NCBI GenBank assembly: GCA_031292215.1
Contig: JARLHO010000020.1
Coordinates: 1 to 44,584, forward strand
Reading direction: 5' to 3'
Source: Syntrophobacteraceae bacterium
GTDB taxonomy: Bacteria; Desulfobacterota; Syntrophobacteria; Syntrophobacterales; Syntrophobacteraceae
Length of the DNA: 44,584 nt
Shown: piece by piece, positions 22,349 to 30,664 of the stretch
Layout: each line of letters begins with the position of its first letter
Position numbering within the stretch: position 1 is the first letter of the stretch
Program-made: the position numbers and the translations under genes
The notes under the pieces: model-generated
Seen by the model: the letters and a program-made list of their open reading frames with translations, nothing else
Databases searched by the model: none
What the model was told of the DNA's origin: nothing

Positions 22349-24438
22349 AGGCTCCCCGGGGATTTTTCATTACGGGTACGGATACCGATGCGGGTAAAAC
22401 GGTTTCAGCCGCTGCGGTTTTGGTTTCACTTCGCACCTCAGGAATCGATGCTGTCCCGATGAAACCGGTTCAAACCGGGGGTGTTTTTTCTAAAGATCGC
22501 CTGCACAGCCCGGATATCGACTTTTGTCTGCGCATGGCAGCTCTTTCGCCCGACCCGGAAGAGATTTGCGATATGGTCCCCTACATCTATCGGCAGGCCT
22601 GTTCGCCCCATCTGGCCGCAGCAAAGGAAGGCCGAGAAATCTCGATTTCGCGCATAGTCGAAGCATTCGGCAATCTGAAAAAAAGACACGAATGCGTTGT
22701 CGTAGAAGGAGCGGGTGGACTTCTCGCGCCAATTGGGGAAGATACGACGATGGTCGACCTCATGGCGGCACTGGGTCTTCCCGTGATTCTTGTAGCCCGC
22801 CCGGGGCTTGGGACCATTAATCACACGATGCTCTCGGTGAGGGAACTAAAACGCTCGGGCCTCCACCTGCACGGCATCGTATTTTGTGAAACCACAAGCG
22901 GTGGCTGGGGAGAAATCGAGCAAAACAACATGGAAACCATCGCAAGACTTGCAAAGACGCAGGTCCTGGGACGAATTGGCTACATGGAGGAACTAAGCAG
23001 GCCCGACCCGCCCTCCGGACTGCTCCAAAAGGCCCTGCCGCCAGATGTTTTCCGAGGCGAGACCGGCATGGAAAGGCCTTATGAAGTCTTCGGGGAAAAA
23101 GGGACGCAGGAGCTCGCGGGCGGGGTGGATGCATACAACGAGATCGACCGGGCAAGCCTTTGGCATCCTTACACGAAACATTCCTCGGCAAGGGAGGGAT
23201 TCCCGGTAATCGCCAGGGGAGAGGGCGTATATCTTTTCGACACGGCGGGCAACCGGTACCTGGACGCCATCTCTTCCTGGTGGGCCTGCAACCTTGGCCA
23301 CGGCAATAAGAGACTGGTCGGGGCGCTCGTTAGTCAGGCGCGTAAACTTCAGCACAGCATACTGGGCAACCTCACTCATCCGCGAGCGGTCGAACTGGGG
23401 TCAGGGCTTGCGAAAGTCTTTCCCGACACGCGAAGAAGAACGCTTTTTGCGAGCGATGGCGCCAGCGCGGTCGAAGCGGCCCTGCGGGTCGCCCTTCAAT
23501 ACTGGCACAACCGTGGCGAGAGCGGCCGCACGAGGTTTGCAGCTTTTGAGGACGGCTATCACGGGGACACCATCGGGGCGATGTCCGTTGGGTATCTGCC
23601 CGCTTTTCACAAACCATACAGCCCGGTTCTTTTCCCGGTTCACAAAATCAAAACGCCGGACTGCTGCGCCTGTCCGGTCGAAAAATCGCGCACGGACTGC
23701 GGGATGGAGTGCTTTTCTCTTATCGAGTCCGTCGTGGTTAACCACGCGCGCGAGCTTGCCGCCGTGATCGTTGAGCCGCTATGCCTTGGCGCGGCAGGCA
23801 TGAAAATGTACCCGGCCGATTGCCTGAGAAGGCTCGCCGAGCTTTGCAGGCAAAACCGGGTTCTTCTGATCGTAGACGAGATCGCCATGGGCTTTGGGCG
23901 AACCGGCAAGATGTTTGCCTTCGACCACGCAGGGATCGACCCCGACATCGTTTGCATCGGAAAAGGGCTCTCCGGGGGATATCTGCCCATAAGCGCCGCA
24001 GTGGTAAAGGAAGAGATCTTTACGACCTTCGCCGATGAACCTCTGGACCACACCTTCTACCACGGCCACACGTTTGCGGGAAATCCCGTCGCTGCCGCCG
24101 TGGCGGTCGAATGCCTGGATATCTACCGGGAAGAAAACATAGTGGAACGAGCCGAGACGACCGGAAAAGCGCTTGCCGCAAGCGTTGAAGGTTTGCGAGA
24201 CGTTTGCGGGGTCGAAAACCTCAGGACCCTCGGAATGATCGCAGCCTTTGATTTAACAGAAAGAAAAGGAGTTACAGGCGTTGAGCGGGCCAGGCGGATC
24301 TGTTCGGATATGCTAAAAAAAGGCGTCCTAATCCGCCCCCTTGGGCCGACACTTTACCTCATGCCGCCATTAATAGCCGATACGGCGCTCCTTGAAGAAA
24401 CGGCAGCTTCTCTTCTGGACGCCGTTAAGGCTCTTTGA
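22345..24438 (+). CDS. bioDA: Fused dethiobiotin synthetase / DAPA aminotransferase (BioD-BioA)
   Basis: One uninterrupted 697-aa frame from ATG 22345 (AGGAAGG upstream). Residues 1-~215 are BioD: P-loop GTDTDAGKTVS, MKPVQTG and VVVEGAGGLLAPIGE. After a ~50-residue linker, residues ~265-697 are BioA: SLWHPYTKHSSA, ISSWWACNLGHG, DGYHGDTIGAMSVG, IVDEIAMGFGRTG and PLP lysine 540 in CIGKGLSGGY. The protein would carry out two consecutive steps, KAPA to DAPA (BioA) and DAPA to dethiobiotin (BioD). The domain order BioD then BioA matches the eukaryotic BIO3-BIO1 fusion. Last gene of the operon. Confidence 0.93.
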   Translation: MKAPRGFFITGTDTDAGKTVSAAAVLVSLRTSGIDAVPMKPVQTGGVFSKDRLHSPDIDFCLRMAALSPDPEEICDMVPYIYRQACSPHLAAAKEGREISISRIVEAFGNLKKRHECVVVEGAGGLLAPIGEDTTMVDLMAALGLPVILVARPGLGTINHTMLSVRELKRSGLHLHGIVFCETTSGGWGEIEQNNMETIARLAKTQVLGRIGYMEELSRPDPPSGLLQKALPPDVFRGETGMERPYEVFGEKGTQELAGGVDAYNEIDRASLWHPYTKHSSAREGFPVIARGEGVYLFDTAGNRYLDAISSWWACNLGHGNKRLVGALVSQARKLQHSILGNLTHPRAVELGSGLAKVFPDTRRRTLFASDGASAVEAALRVALQYWHNRGESGRTRFAAFEDGYHGDTIGAMSVGYLPAFHKPYSPVLFPVHKIKTPDCCACPVEKSRTDCGMECFSLIESVVVNHARELAAVIVEPLCLGAAGMKMYPADCLRRLAELCRQNRVLLIVDEIAMGFGRTGKMFAFDHAGIDPDIVCIGKGLSGGYLPISAAVVKEEIFTTFADEPLDHTFYHGHTFAGNPVAAAVAVECLDIYREENIVERAETTGKALAASVEGLRDVCGVENLRTLGMIAAFDLTERKGVTGVERARRICSDMLKKGVLIRPLGPTLYLMPPLIADTALLEETAASLLDAVKAL

Positions 24439-24516
24439 TGCGCGGGTCTTAGCAAGCGGACAAAGCTCCCGGAATATAAAATTTTCGGGGGCCGCAGCCA
24501 TACCGTCTCAATTATC

Positions 24517-24543
24517 TTGACACTGCCGTCCTCATTTTATAAG
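24517..24543 (+). promoter_or_regulatory. Candidate promoter upstream of the acetate transporter
   Basis: TTGACA at 24517-24522 and TATAAG at 24538-24543, 15 nt apart (slightly short). It would give a leader of about 300 nt. No riboswitch fold is recognised in 24544-24848, and no other gene is supported in this 410-nt gap. Confidence 0.4.
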
Positions 24544-24848
24544 TTGCATACCGTTGTGACGTAAAGTTTGCTTTTATCCTTTTTTTCCAATCCTTTTTTT
24601 GATATATTCGCTCCATGTTCTCACTCTTGTTGCTGAGATTACTTCCCCTGCTCTCCTGTTTTGTCGACTGTCTCGTTCGGATTCCAAGCCTCTAATTTTT
24701 AAGGTTTTTTGCTAAGATCGGTTTTAGGTCGTCATTTTTTAGTAAGGGGGGTGATAGGCGTCTCGACTACTAGCGTCGATTCCAGTCATGAATCATCGAT
24801 TTAATTTCTTATTAACTTAAGGCATTCTTATCCTAGGAGGTTTTTACC

Positions 24849-25472
24849 ATGGCAGCACAAGCACAGGGAAATCCGGCAGTTGTAGGGCTTGCAGGCTTCG
24901 GTGCAACCACGCTTCTTCTCCAGTTTCATAATCTTGGTTTATGCCACGCCGGCGTTGTTTTTTGCCTTGCCCTCGCATTTGGCGGGATGGCGCAGCTAAT
25001 CGCCGGCTTCCAGGAATTTAACACCGGAAACAATTTCGGTTTCTGCGCTTTTACGGCATACGGCGCTTTCTGGATCGCGCTTGGGGCCATTTTCTTTATT
25101 CTGGAGTGCGAGACCGTTCCGGGACAGACTTTTGTTCACGAATTCCTCAAGATCACGCCGACCGATGTAGGTTGGTTCATGGTGACGTTCACGGCATTTA
25201 CTTTTATTCTTTTGATCGGCTCCCTTGCAATCCATACCGCGATGTTTCTTACGTTCCTAACGCTTGTCATCGGCTTTATCGGCCTTGACGCGGTATTTCT
25301 GGCCGGTATGAAACAGGTGCTGACCATCACCGCGATCGACCTGATAGCATGTGCGCTGCTCGCATGGTACATGATGGCTCACGTGATATTCCTGCAGGTT
25401 TTCGGCAAAAACGTTCTGCCTGTCGGCGCCCCGCTGATTGGAAAACCGCAGTTGGCAGCCAAGGCCGCCTAA
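24849..25472 (+). CDS. satP: AceTr/GPR1-FUN34-YaaH family acetate transporter
   Basis: 207 aa with six hydrophobic helices and the family signature NPAVVGLAGFG near the N terminus. Other family features: GGMAQLIAGFQEF, FTAYGAFWIALG and the compact length. Characterised members (SatP) take up acetate or succinate with protons or act as channels. AGGAGG is 7 nt before the ATG. It is monocistronic: a long leader precedes it and a strong terminator follows, suggesting high expression. In a sulfate-reducing or syntrophic anaerobe acetate traffic would be central (inference). Confidence 0.92.
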   Translation: MAAQAQGNPAVVGLAGFGATTLLLQFHNLGLCHAGVVFCLALAFGGMAQLIAGFQEFNTGNNFGFCAFTAYGAFWIALGAIFFILECETVPGQTFVHEFLKITPTDVGWFMVTFTAFTFILLIGSLAIHTAMFLTFLTLVIGFIGLDAVFLAGMKQVLTITAIDLIACALLAWYMMAHVIFLQVFGKNVLPVGAPLIGKPQLAAKAA

Positions 25473-25501
25473 CTTCTGTTTCTGTTTTGCGCGGATCAAT
25501 T

Positions 25502-25541
25502 ACAGCCCGTTCGAGATTACGTCGAACGGGCTGTTTTTTTC
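25502..25541 (+). terminator. Rho-independent terminator after satP
   Basis: Stem ACAGCCCGTTCGA / TCGAACGGGCTGT (13 perfect pairs), 7-nt loop, then seven T. It is 29 nt past the satP stop. Confidence 0.95.
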
Positions 25542-25544
25542 AAA

Positions 25545-25754
25545 TCCGCCATCAAGCTCTACAACAACCGAACCAGCGCTCGGGCAGGTGAAGTCGGCAA
25601 TATAGCTGCCAATGCCTTTCCGCCAATGGAAAACCCGACCATCGAGTTGTTTTCGCCGGACTTTGGACCAGACCAGAGAGCCTGGTTCTGCATCGGTCAT
25701 CCTCTTTTGCAATTCTCTCGTGAATGGTTTGGGGCTACTCCTAAATGGAAGCAT
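25545..25754 (-). pseudogene. DUF559-family nuclease remnant, 3'-truncated
   Basis: Read leftward from ATG 25754: MLPFRSSPKPFTRELQKRMT, then VWSKVRRKQLDGRVFHWRK, IGSYIADFTCPSA and VVVELDGG, the N-terminal half of a DUF559 (Vsr-like endonuclease) protein. After ELDGG (25545) similarity ends at the satP terminator; the second half of the nuclease domain is missing. A small insertion (AEPGSLVWS) also disturbs the family's usual AERxLW. It is a decayed fragment. Confidence 0.72.
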
Positions 25755-25841
25755 TATAAAAATCCCTCCAGGCCAGGGGCGTCAAAAGCGCCCCTCGTTT
25801 TTTTTACCGCGACCTTGCCCCCCGCAAATCCCCCCAACCCC

Positions 25842-25954
25842 CAATACTGTTCACTTAATGTTTAACTTTATTCCCTGTGCGCAGGCATGGTCCCAAAAGA
25901 CTTCCTCCAATTAAGATATCAGAATGTACTTTTATTATTAAGTGAACAGTATTG
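25842..25954. mobile_element. MITE-like element M1 with 18-bp perfect inverted ends
   Basis: 113 bp. Ends CAATACTGTTCACTTAAT and its exact complement. Flanked by a 10-bp direct repeat CCCCAACCCC (25832-25841 and 25955-25964), a target-site duplication inside the C-rich arm of an R1 repeat. No coding capacity, so it would move only with a transposase supplied elsewhere. Confidence 0.85.
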
Positions 25955-25978
25955 CCCCAACCCCCCTTTGAAAAAAAA

Positions 25979-26196
25979 CTTACAATTACCCACACATGCG
26001 CTCACCTATCTCCTTTTGCAAAGTTGCAAATAAGGGGGGCGTACGAGCCCAGCCGGTCCATGCGCGTCATTGCAAGCGACTGGAGAGTAAATCCCCCCAA
26101 AGCCCCTTTTGCAAAAAAGGGGGGCGATCAGGCCAAGCCCCTTTCTTGGGAGTCACCGTTAAGGGGTAAGCGGGCGTATGTGTTGGTAATTGTAAG
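25979..26196. repeat. R1 palindromic repeat, copy B
   Basis: 218 bp; both inverted ends present (CTTACAATTACCCACACATG on the left; right end finishing GTTGGTAATTGTAAG) with central hairpin CCCCTTTTGCAAAA-AAGGGG. Additional R1-like C-run and G-run pieces flank it (25824-25842 and 26205-26260). No gene is supported in 25955-26294. Confidence 0.88.
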
Positions 26197-26294
26197 CTTT
26201 TAAAAAAAGGGGGACGATCGAGCATGGCCCCGTTTGGAGAAAAAGGGGGGCGCGATTTAGCCTGGCCGGTCCTTGGGAGTCATTGGCCCCCGGT

Positions 26295-27593
26295 TTACCT
26301 CTCGGGCGCCCTGTAGTTTTGCTCAACTATCCGGGTGAGGCTTTCGCGCGTATTGAGGCCGGGGTCCTGCTGGACCAGATCGAAGAGGTTTTGAAGCACC
26401 TTCCCCACTTGCGGTCCGGGCCCTATGGAAAGAATTTTTATAACGTCGTTTCCGCCAAGGGCAAGATCGCGGACGCTAAAGGCCGAAATAGCCCCGAGCT
26501 GGGCTTTCACGCGGGCTCTAAGGCGGTCGATATCCACAGGGCTCCATACGCCTGAGAGCGCCCGGGCTTTCGCAAGGTCTAAAAAATCCTCTACCAGTTC
26601 GCGGCCGACTCCGGTAATGAACCGTCTAAGGCTCGCATCGCTCCAGGAAAAGGTTTGCTCGTCGAATTGACGGCTTACAAGCATTGCGACCTCACCGGTC
26701 AGCCGGTTCGACATATTCCAGCTTTTCATCGTCTCCACTGCGACGGCAGCGCTTGGAGACCGCGAGTCCCCGCCGGCCGCCGGGTCTTCGCAGGAAAGGG
26801 CCGCTTTGTGAAAAAGGGCTGCCAGCCTCAGGCGAATCCTTGGCGGGCAACTCAGGATACAGGCAAGGGTATGATCGAGGATGGATACGCCTGAGCCATT
26901 GAGGGGCAAAACAGGATGAAGGGAAGGAAGAAGTATTTGGAGGGCGCCGCTTTGCCTTAGAAGCTCGAAAGCCCGAAAGAGGTCGGGGGAGGTCAAAATT
27001 TTTAGAATTTCGTCTCGAATCCTTTCCCCGGAAACCTCGGCAAGATTTGGGGCAAGCTCTATCATGGCCTCCAAAGTTGCGGGGTCGATTTGAAAGCCGT
27101 ACATTCCGCAAAGCCTTGCAGCGCGAACGATCCTTAGAGGGTCTTCCAAAAACCTCGCGGCCGGTTCCCCGACCCCTCGTATCAGGCCGGCAGCCAAGTC
27201 CCGGCGTCCCGCGTTAGGGTCTAGCAACGCGCCTTCGGGGTAGGAAAGCGCCATAGAATTGATGGTAAAATCGCGCCGCGCAAGATCTTCTACAATCCCC
27301 GCCTCTTTTGAGACCGCGATGCTGGTCACCTCGATATCGCGAATCCGTGTGTGGACCTGGACCGTGCCATGCCTCAACCCCACGGGGATAACCGAGGGAA
27401 AAAGGGAGATTATCTCAACACTTTTTGCGCTCGTCGCAAGATCCCAGTCCCTGGGTTGGATTCCCCGCAAAAAATCGCGCACCGCCCCTCCAACGAGCCA
27501 CACAGAAAATCCGGCCCGGCGAATTTTTTCCATTGCTTTCAAAACATCTTCGGGAACGAAGGAAAGCCCCGGTTTAGCCGAAGTGATCAACAT
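26295..27593 (-). CDS. CCA-adding enzyme / poly(A) polymerase family nucleotidyltransferase
   Basis: Adds or repairs the 3' CCA of tRNAs (the tRNA-Glu at 1634 needs this), or polyadenylates RNA. 432 aa from ATG 27593 (MLITSAKPGL); more upstream starts lack similarity. Class II signature VWLVGGAVRDFLRG with catalytic Asp pair in RDWDLAT (Asp49, Asp51), then EVTSIAV, RRDFTINSMALSYPEGALLDP and EDPLRIVRAARLC. A C-terminal HD-like region (ILDHTLACIL) follows. Whether it is CCA-, CC/A- or poly(A)-specific cannot be judged. Confidence 0.9.
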   Translation of the reverse strand: MLITSAKPGLSFVPEDVLKAMEKIRRAGFSVWLVGGAVRDFLRGIQPRDWDLATSAKSVEIISLFPSVIPVGLRHGTVQVHTRIRDIEVTSIAVSKEAGIVEDLARRDFTINSMALSYPEGALLDPNAGRRDLAAGLIRGVGEPAARFLEDPLRIVRAARLCGMYGFQIDPATLEAMIELAPNLAEVSGERIRDEILKILTSPDLFRAFELLRQSGALQILLPSLHPVLPLNGSGVSILDHTLACILSCPPRIRLRLAALFHKAALSCEDPAAGGDSRSPSAAVAVETMKSWNMSNRLTGEVAMLVSRQFDEQTFSWSDASLRRFITGVGRELVEDFLDLAKARALSGVWSPVDIDRLRARVKAQLGAISAFSVRDLALGGNDVIKILSIGPGPQVGKVLQNLFDLVQQDPGLNTRESLTRIVEQNYRAPER

Positions 27594-27747
27594 AATAGCG
27601 GGCGCCTCATGACAAATAGGTGTTGGAAAAAGGCTTGATATTTTCTTCCCGTCAAATATAATGGGCAGCCGTGCACTATGGCAAGCGGTATTGACGCTCA
27701 ATCGAGTTCTTTTATCAGCCAATAAATCATGTAGGATGGGGTTGTAC

Positions 27748-27894
27748 ATGGATACCGACAAAGCATACTCAACAATGCGGGAAGCCAATCGGATAATCGA
27801 GGATTTCCCCATCGGGAAATACGCGCTCTACTCCCTGCTTTTTTTGGCGGAAATCGCCCTTTGCTTCCTTGTCGTCAGCTCGTTTAAGGGTTGA
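27748..27894 (+). CDS. Small single-span membrane protein, 48 aa
   Basis: Starts MDTDKAYSTMREAN with GGATGGGG about 8 nt upstream; a longer start at 27736 is possible. One hydrophobic helix (YALYSLLFLAEIALCFLVV). I do not recognise it. Its stop lies within the -35 region of the leu promoter. Divergent from the CCA enzyme. Confidence 0.5.
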   Translation: MDTDKAYSTMREANRIIEDFPIGKYALYSLLFLAEIALCFLVVSSFKG

Positions 27895-27919
27895 CTTGCC
27901 CGGTTTATATGGGTATATG
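27891..27919 (+). promoter_or_regulatory. Promoter of the leucine attenuator/leuA unit
   Basis: TTGACT at 27891-27896, 17 nt, TATATG at 27914-27919; expected start near 27926, about 35 nt before the leader peptide ATG. Confidence 0.65.
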
Positions 27920-27959
27920 GCTAAAATAGCGGCAGATTATTCGCGGGGGTGTTTTTGAA

Positions 27960-28049
27960 ATGATCGGCGAGACGTCTTCTCTACTACTACTAGCACTACT
28001 ACCAGGTCCGCTAAGACGGACGGGAGGACCAGGCGCCTTTTGCATGTGA
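27960..28049 (+). CDS. leuL: leuA leader peptide (29 codons, Leu-rich)
   Basis: ATG after GCGGGGGTG encodes MIGETSSLLLLALLPGPL and ends CMstop at 28047-28049. Seven leucines in 12 codons, all written CTA, an uncommon codon in the surrounding GC-rich genes where CTC and CTT dominate. It is followed by a pause-type hairpin (GTCCG...CGGAC) and a Rho-independent hairpin before leuA. This is the classic transcription-attenuation layout: ribosome stalling at CTA codons when Leu-tRNA is short favours antitermination. Confidence 0.9.
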   Translation: MIGETSSLLLLALLPGPLRRTGGPGAFCM

Positions 28050-28076
28050 TATAAGACAAAAGACTACGTTACTACC

Positions 28077-28107
28077 AAAGGCCATGGGTTCTCCCCCATG
28101 GCCTTTT
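28077..28107 (+). terminator. Leucine attenuator terminator hairpin
   Basis: AAGGCCATGGG / CCCATGGCCTT (11 pairs), loop TTCTCC, followed by TTTTT overlapping the stem end. Antiterminator partner: GCCTTT at 28035-28040 can pair with AAAGGC at 28077-28082, the 5' arm of this hairpin. leuA starts about 50 nt downstream. Confidence 0.9.
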
Positions 28108-28155
28108 TGCTTGTAGAGGACCCTTAACAGCCTGTTTGGAGCAAAGGAAAACGAA

Positions 28156-29679
28156 ATGGCCAGGAAAGTACATATATTTGACACAACTCTTCGGGATGGC
28201 GAACAGGTGCCGGGGGCAAAGCTCAATAAGAGGCAAAAACTCGAAATCGCCGAGCAGCTTGCCAAGCTAAATGTTGACGTAATCGAGGCCGGGTTTCCCT
28301 GTTCTTCGCCGGGAGACCTCGAAGCGGTGCGGGAAATCTCCCGTCAGGTGCGGGGCCCGATCATCGCAGCACTCGCCCGCACGGTAAAAGAGGACATCGA
28401 CATCGCGTGGGAGGCGGTAAAAGAGGCAGAGAGGCCAAGGATCCACGTTTTTGTCGGCTCATCTGACATACACATTCAAAAGAAGCTGCGAAGCGACCGC
28501 GAAAAGACGCTCGAGATGGCAGTAGATGCGGTAAGGCATGCGAAAAGCCTTTGCCCTGACGTCGAGTTTTCGACTGAAGACGGGTCGCGAACGGAGTTCG
28601 AATTTTTGTGCCGCATCATCGAGGAGACCATTCGGGCCGGGGCGGGTGTCATAAACGTTCCCGATACGGTCGGATACGCTCTGCCCGAAGAGTACGGCGA
28701 CCTCATCTACCGGCTGAGGCAAAGAGTTGTCTCGATGGAGCGGGTTCTTTTGAGCGTCCACTGCCATAACGACCTTGGCCTTGCGGTGGCAAACAGCATG
28801 GCGGCGATCCGCAACGGGGCCGACCAGGTGGAGTGCACGATTAACGGGATCGGCGAAAGGGCCGGCAACGCTTCTTTAGAAGAGATCGTCATGGTTTTGA
28901 AGACCCGCGCCGAGAGCTACCAGGCGACTACGGGGATCGACTTTAAAGAGATATACCGCACGAGCCGAATGGTCAGCAGGATCATGAACGTCCCCGTGCA
29001 GCCCAACAAGGCGATAGTTGGGAGCAACGCCTTTTCTCATTCCTCGGGGGTCCACCAGGACGGGGTTCTAAAAGACAGGACCACCTACGAGATCATGAAA
29101 CCCGAGGAGTTGGGGATCCGGCAGCAAACTCTGGTGCTTACGGCCCGCTCGGGACGCTCGGCTCTTAGGCACAAACTTGCCGAACTGGGGTATTCGCTCG
29201 ACTCCGAGACCTTCCAGCGCATCTACAACCGGTTTATCGACGTGGCCGACCGCAAGAAGGAAATTACCGCCCAGGACCTCCAGACAATCGTTGAAATCGA
29301 GGTATCGAAGGTTTTCGAGACCTACAAGTTGCACAGCCTGCAGATAATGAGCGGCAACAAAATGGTGCCCCTTGCCTCCATAACCCTTGAAAAAGACGGA
29401 GAGCTCCACACCGACGCGGCGACGGGAAACGGTCCGGTTGACGCGGTTTTTAAGGGTATCGAACGCATAACCGGCATCACGGGCAAACTTTGCGACTACG
29501 ACCTCAAAGCCGTTACAACGGGTACGGATGCGCTCGGCGAGGCCATGGTGCGCGTGGAAATAGGAGATGCAATCTACTCGGGCATCGGGACGAGCCCCGA
29601 TGTGATCGAAGCAACCGCTCGCGCCTACCTTAATGCCTACAACCGCTACTTTGCAAACGGGGGGGCGGAAAAAGTTTAA
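28156..29679 (+). CDS. leuA: 2-isopropylmalate synthase
   Basis: Condenses 2-oxoisovalerate with acetyl-CoA, first committed step of leucine synthesis. 507 aa: N-terminal HMGL TIM barrel (1-~270; FDTTLRDGEQVPGAKL, HCHNDLGLAVANS metal site, NGIGERAGNASLEE) and C-terminal LeuA regulatory domain (~390-500) for feedback inhibition by leucine. AAAGGA is 7 nt before ATG. It is regulated at two levels: attenuation by the leader upstream and feedback. leuB, leuC and leuD do not follow, so the other genes are elsewhere. Confidence 0.95.
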   Translation: MARKVHIFDTTLRDGEQVPGAKLNKRQKLEIAEQLAKLNVDVIEAGFPCSSPGDLEAVREISRQVRGPIIAALARTVKEDIDIAWEAVKEAERPRIHVFVGSSDIHIQKKLRSDREKTLEMAVDAVRHAKSLCPDVEFSTEDGSRTEFEFLCRIIEETIRAGAGVINVPDTVGYALPEEYGDLIYRLRQRVVSMERVLLSVHCHNDLGLAVANSMAAIRNGADQVECTINGIGERAGNASLEEIVMVLKTRAESYQATTGIDFKEIYRTSRMVSRIMNVPVQPNKAIVGSNAFSHSSGVHQDGVLKDRTTYEIMKPEELGIRQQTLVLTARSGRSALRHKLAELGYSLDSETFQRIYNRFIDVADRKKEITAQDLQTIVEIEVSKVFETYKLHSLQIMSGNKMVPLASITLEKDGELHTDAATGNGPVDAVFKGIERITGITGKLCDYDLKAVTTGTDALGEAMVRVEIGDAIYSGIGTSPDVIEATARAYLNAYNRYFANGGAEKV

Positions 29680-29793
29680 ACGCCCCGGGGTTGGGTAAAG
29701 GCACTAAATCGGGCCGCCCTTTCTTGCACAAATTTTTAGAGGCGTTAGAATGAGCACTTGATTTGGATCATAAGTTCGATTAGTCGGTAGATA

Positions 29794-30612
29794 ATGAAAA
29801 GATTCGAAACCGATGCGATAGTTCTCAGTTCATGCGACCACGGTGAATCGGATCGGCTGGTGAGCTTTCACTCGGCCGACTTCGGCAGGCTGCGCGGACT
29901 TGCCAAAGGCGCAAGGAGAAGCAAGAAAAGATTTGCCAACGTATTTGAACCGTGCAGCCTTGTTCGCCTGGAATGTCGAGAGAAAAATTCTTATCTATGG
30001 ATAGAAGCCTGCAAACTGGTGGAACCTTATCTTCCGATGCGCGCCGATATTGAGAAGTGGGCCTATGCAGCGCTTTTTTCAGAAATTGTTCTGGCGATGG
30101 TCCCTGAAGGGGAGCCGCACCCTGCCCCGTTTTTTCTTCATAAAGAGACCCTCGATAGATTGGAGCGGGACAAAGACCCTCAACATGTGTTATTATTAGC
30201 GCTGTTGCGTTTTCAGTTACTCATGGGTTACATGCCTGCTCTGGACGGATGCGCGATTTGCCGGCGCTCGCTTAAGACCGCCCAGAAATGGTTTTTGCAG
30301 CCGGCACAGGGAAAACTTGTATGTATCGATCATTTTTCTCGTGACAGTGGCTATATTGCCCTGGATATCGGCACACTGGCGTTAATAGATTATATGAGGA
30401 AAATTCCGCTCGAAAAAACCTGGCGGCTGCAGATGCGCCGGGAGATGAGAGCGCCGCTTCTTACAGGCATTCTCGACTGGTTTCGGTATCATACCAGAAA
30501 GGAAATTCAAAGCGTCAAGGTGCTCGAACAGATTTTTCCATCGTGCGGGATTTGGAGTTCAAAGGTAGACGGCGCAGCGGGAAGGCGGAGGCGATTGCAA
30601 ACCCAATGCTGA
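29794..30612 (+). CDS. recO: DNA repair protein RecO
   Basis: Mediator that loads RecA on SSB-coated DNA with RecR. 272 aa: N-terminal OB fold (TDAIVLSSCDHGESDRLVSFHS; RGLAKGARRSKKRFANVFEP) and helical C-terminal part with a zinc-type Cys pair GCAICRR and later LVCIDH, only partly matching the usual four Cys. A Lys/Arg-rich C terminus ends the protein. 114 nt after leuA in the same direction. Confidence 0.9.
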   Translation: MKRFETDAIVLSSCDHGESDRLVSFHSADFGRLRGLAKGARRSKKRFANVFEPCSLVRLECREKNSYLWIEACKLVEPYLPMRADIEKWAYAALFSEIVLAMVPEGEPHPAPFFLHKETLDRLERDKDPQHVLLLALLRFQLLMGYMPALDGCAICRRSLKTAQKWFLQPAQGKLVCIDHFSRDSGYIALDIGTLALIDYMRKIPLEKTWRLQMRREMRAPLLTGILDWFRYHTRKEIQSVKVLEQIFPSCGIWSSKVDGAAGRRRRLQTQC

Positions 30613-30664
30613 TCCGATGTGATTTAGCAACCAATATTTTCCATAAGCAAATGAGGCGGCTTCT

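Noticed and set aside
24751-24804. 17-codon frame (GTG start) in the satP leader as a regulatory peptide
   Set aside because: No run of one amino-acid codon, no competing hairpins recognised, and GGGGG directly abuts the GTG.
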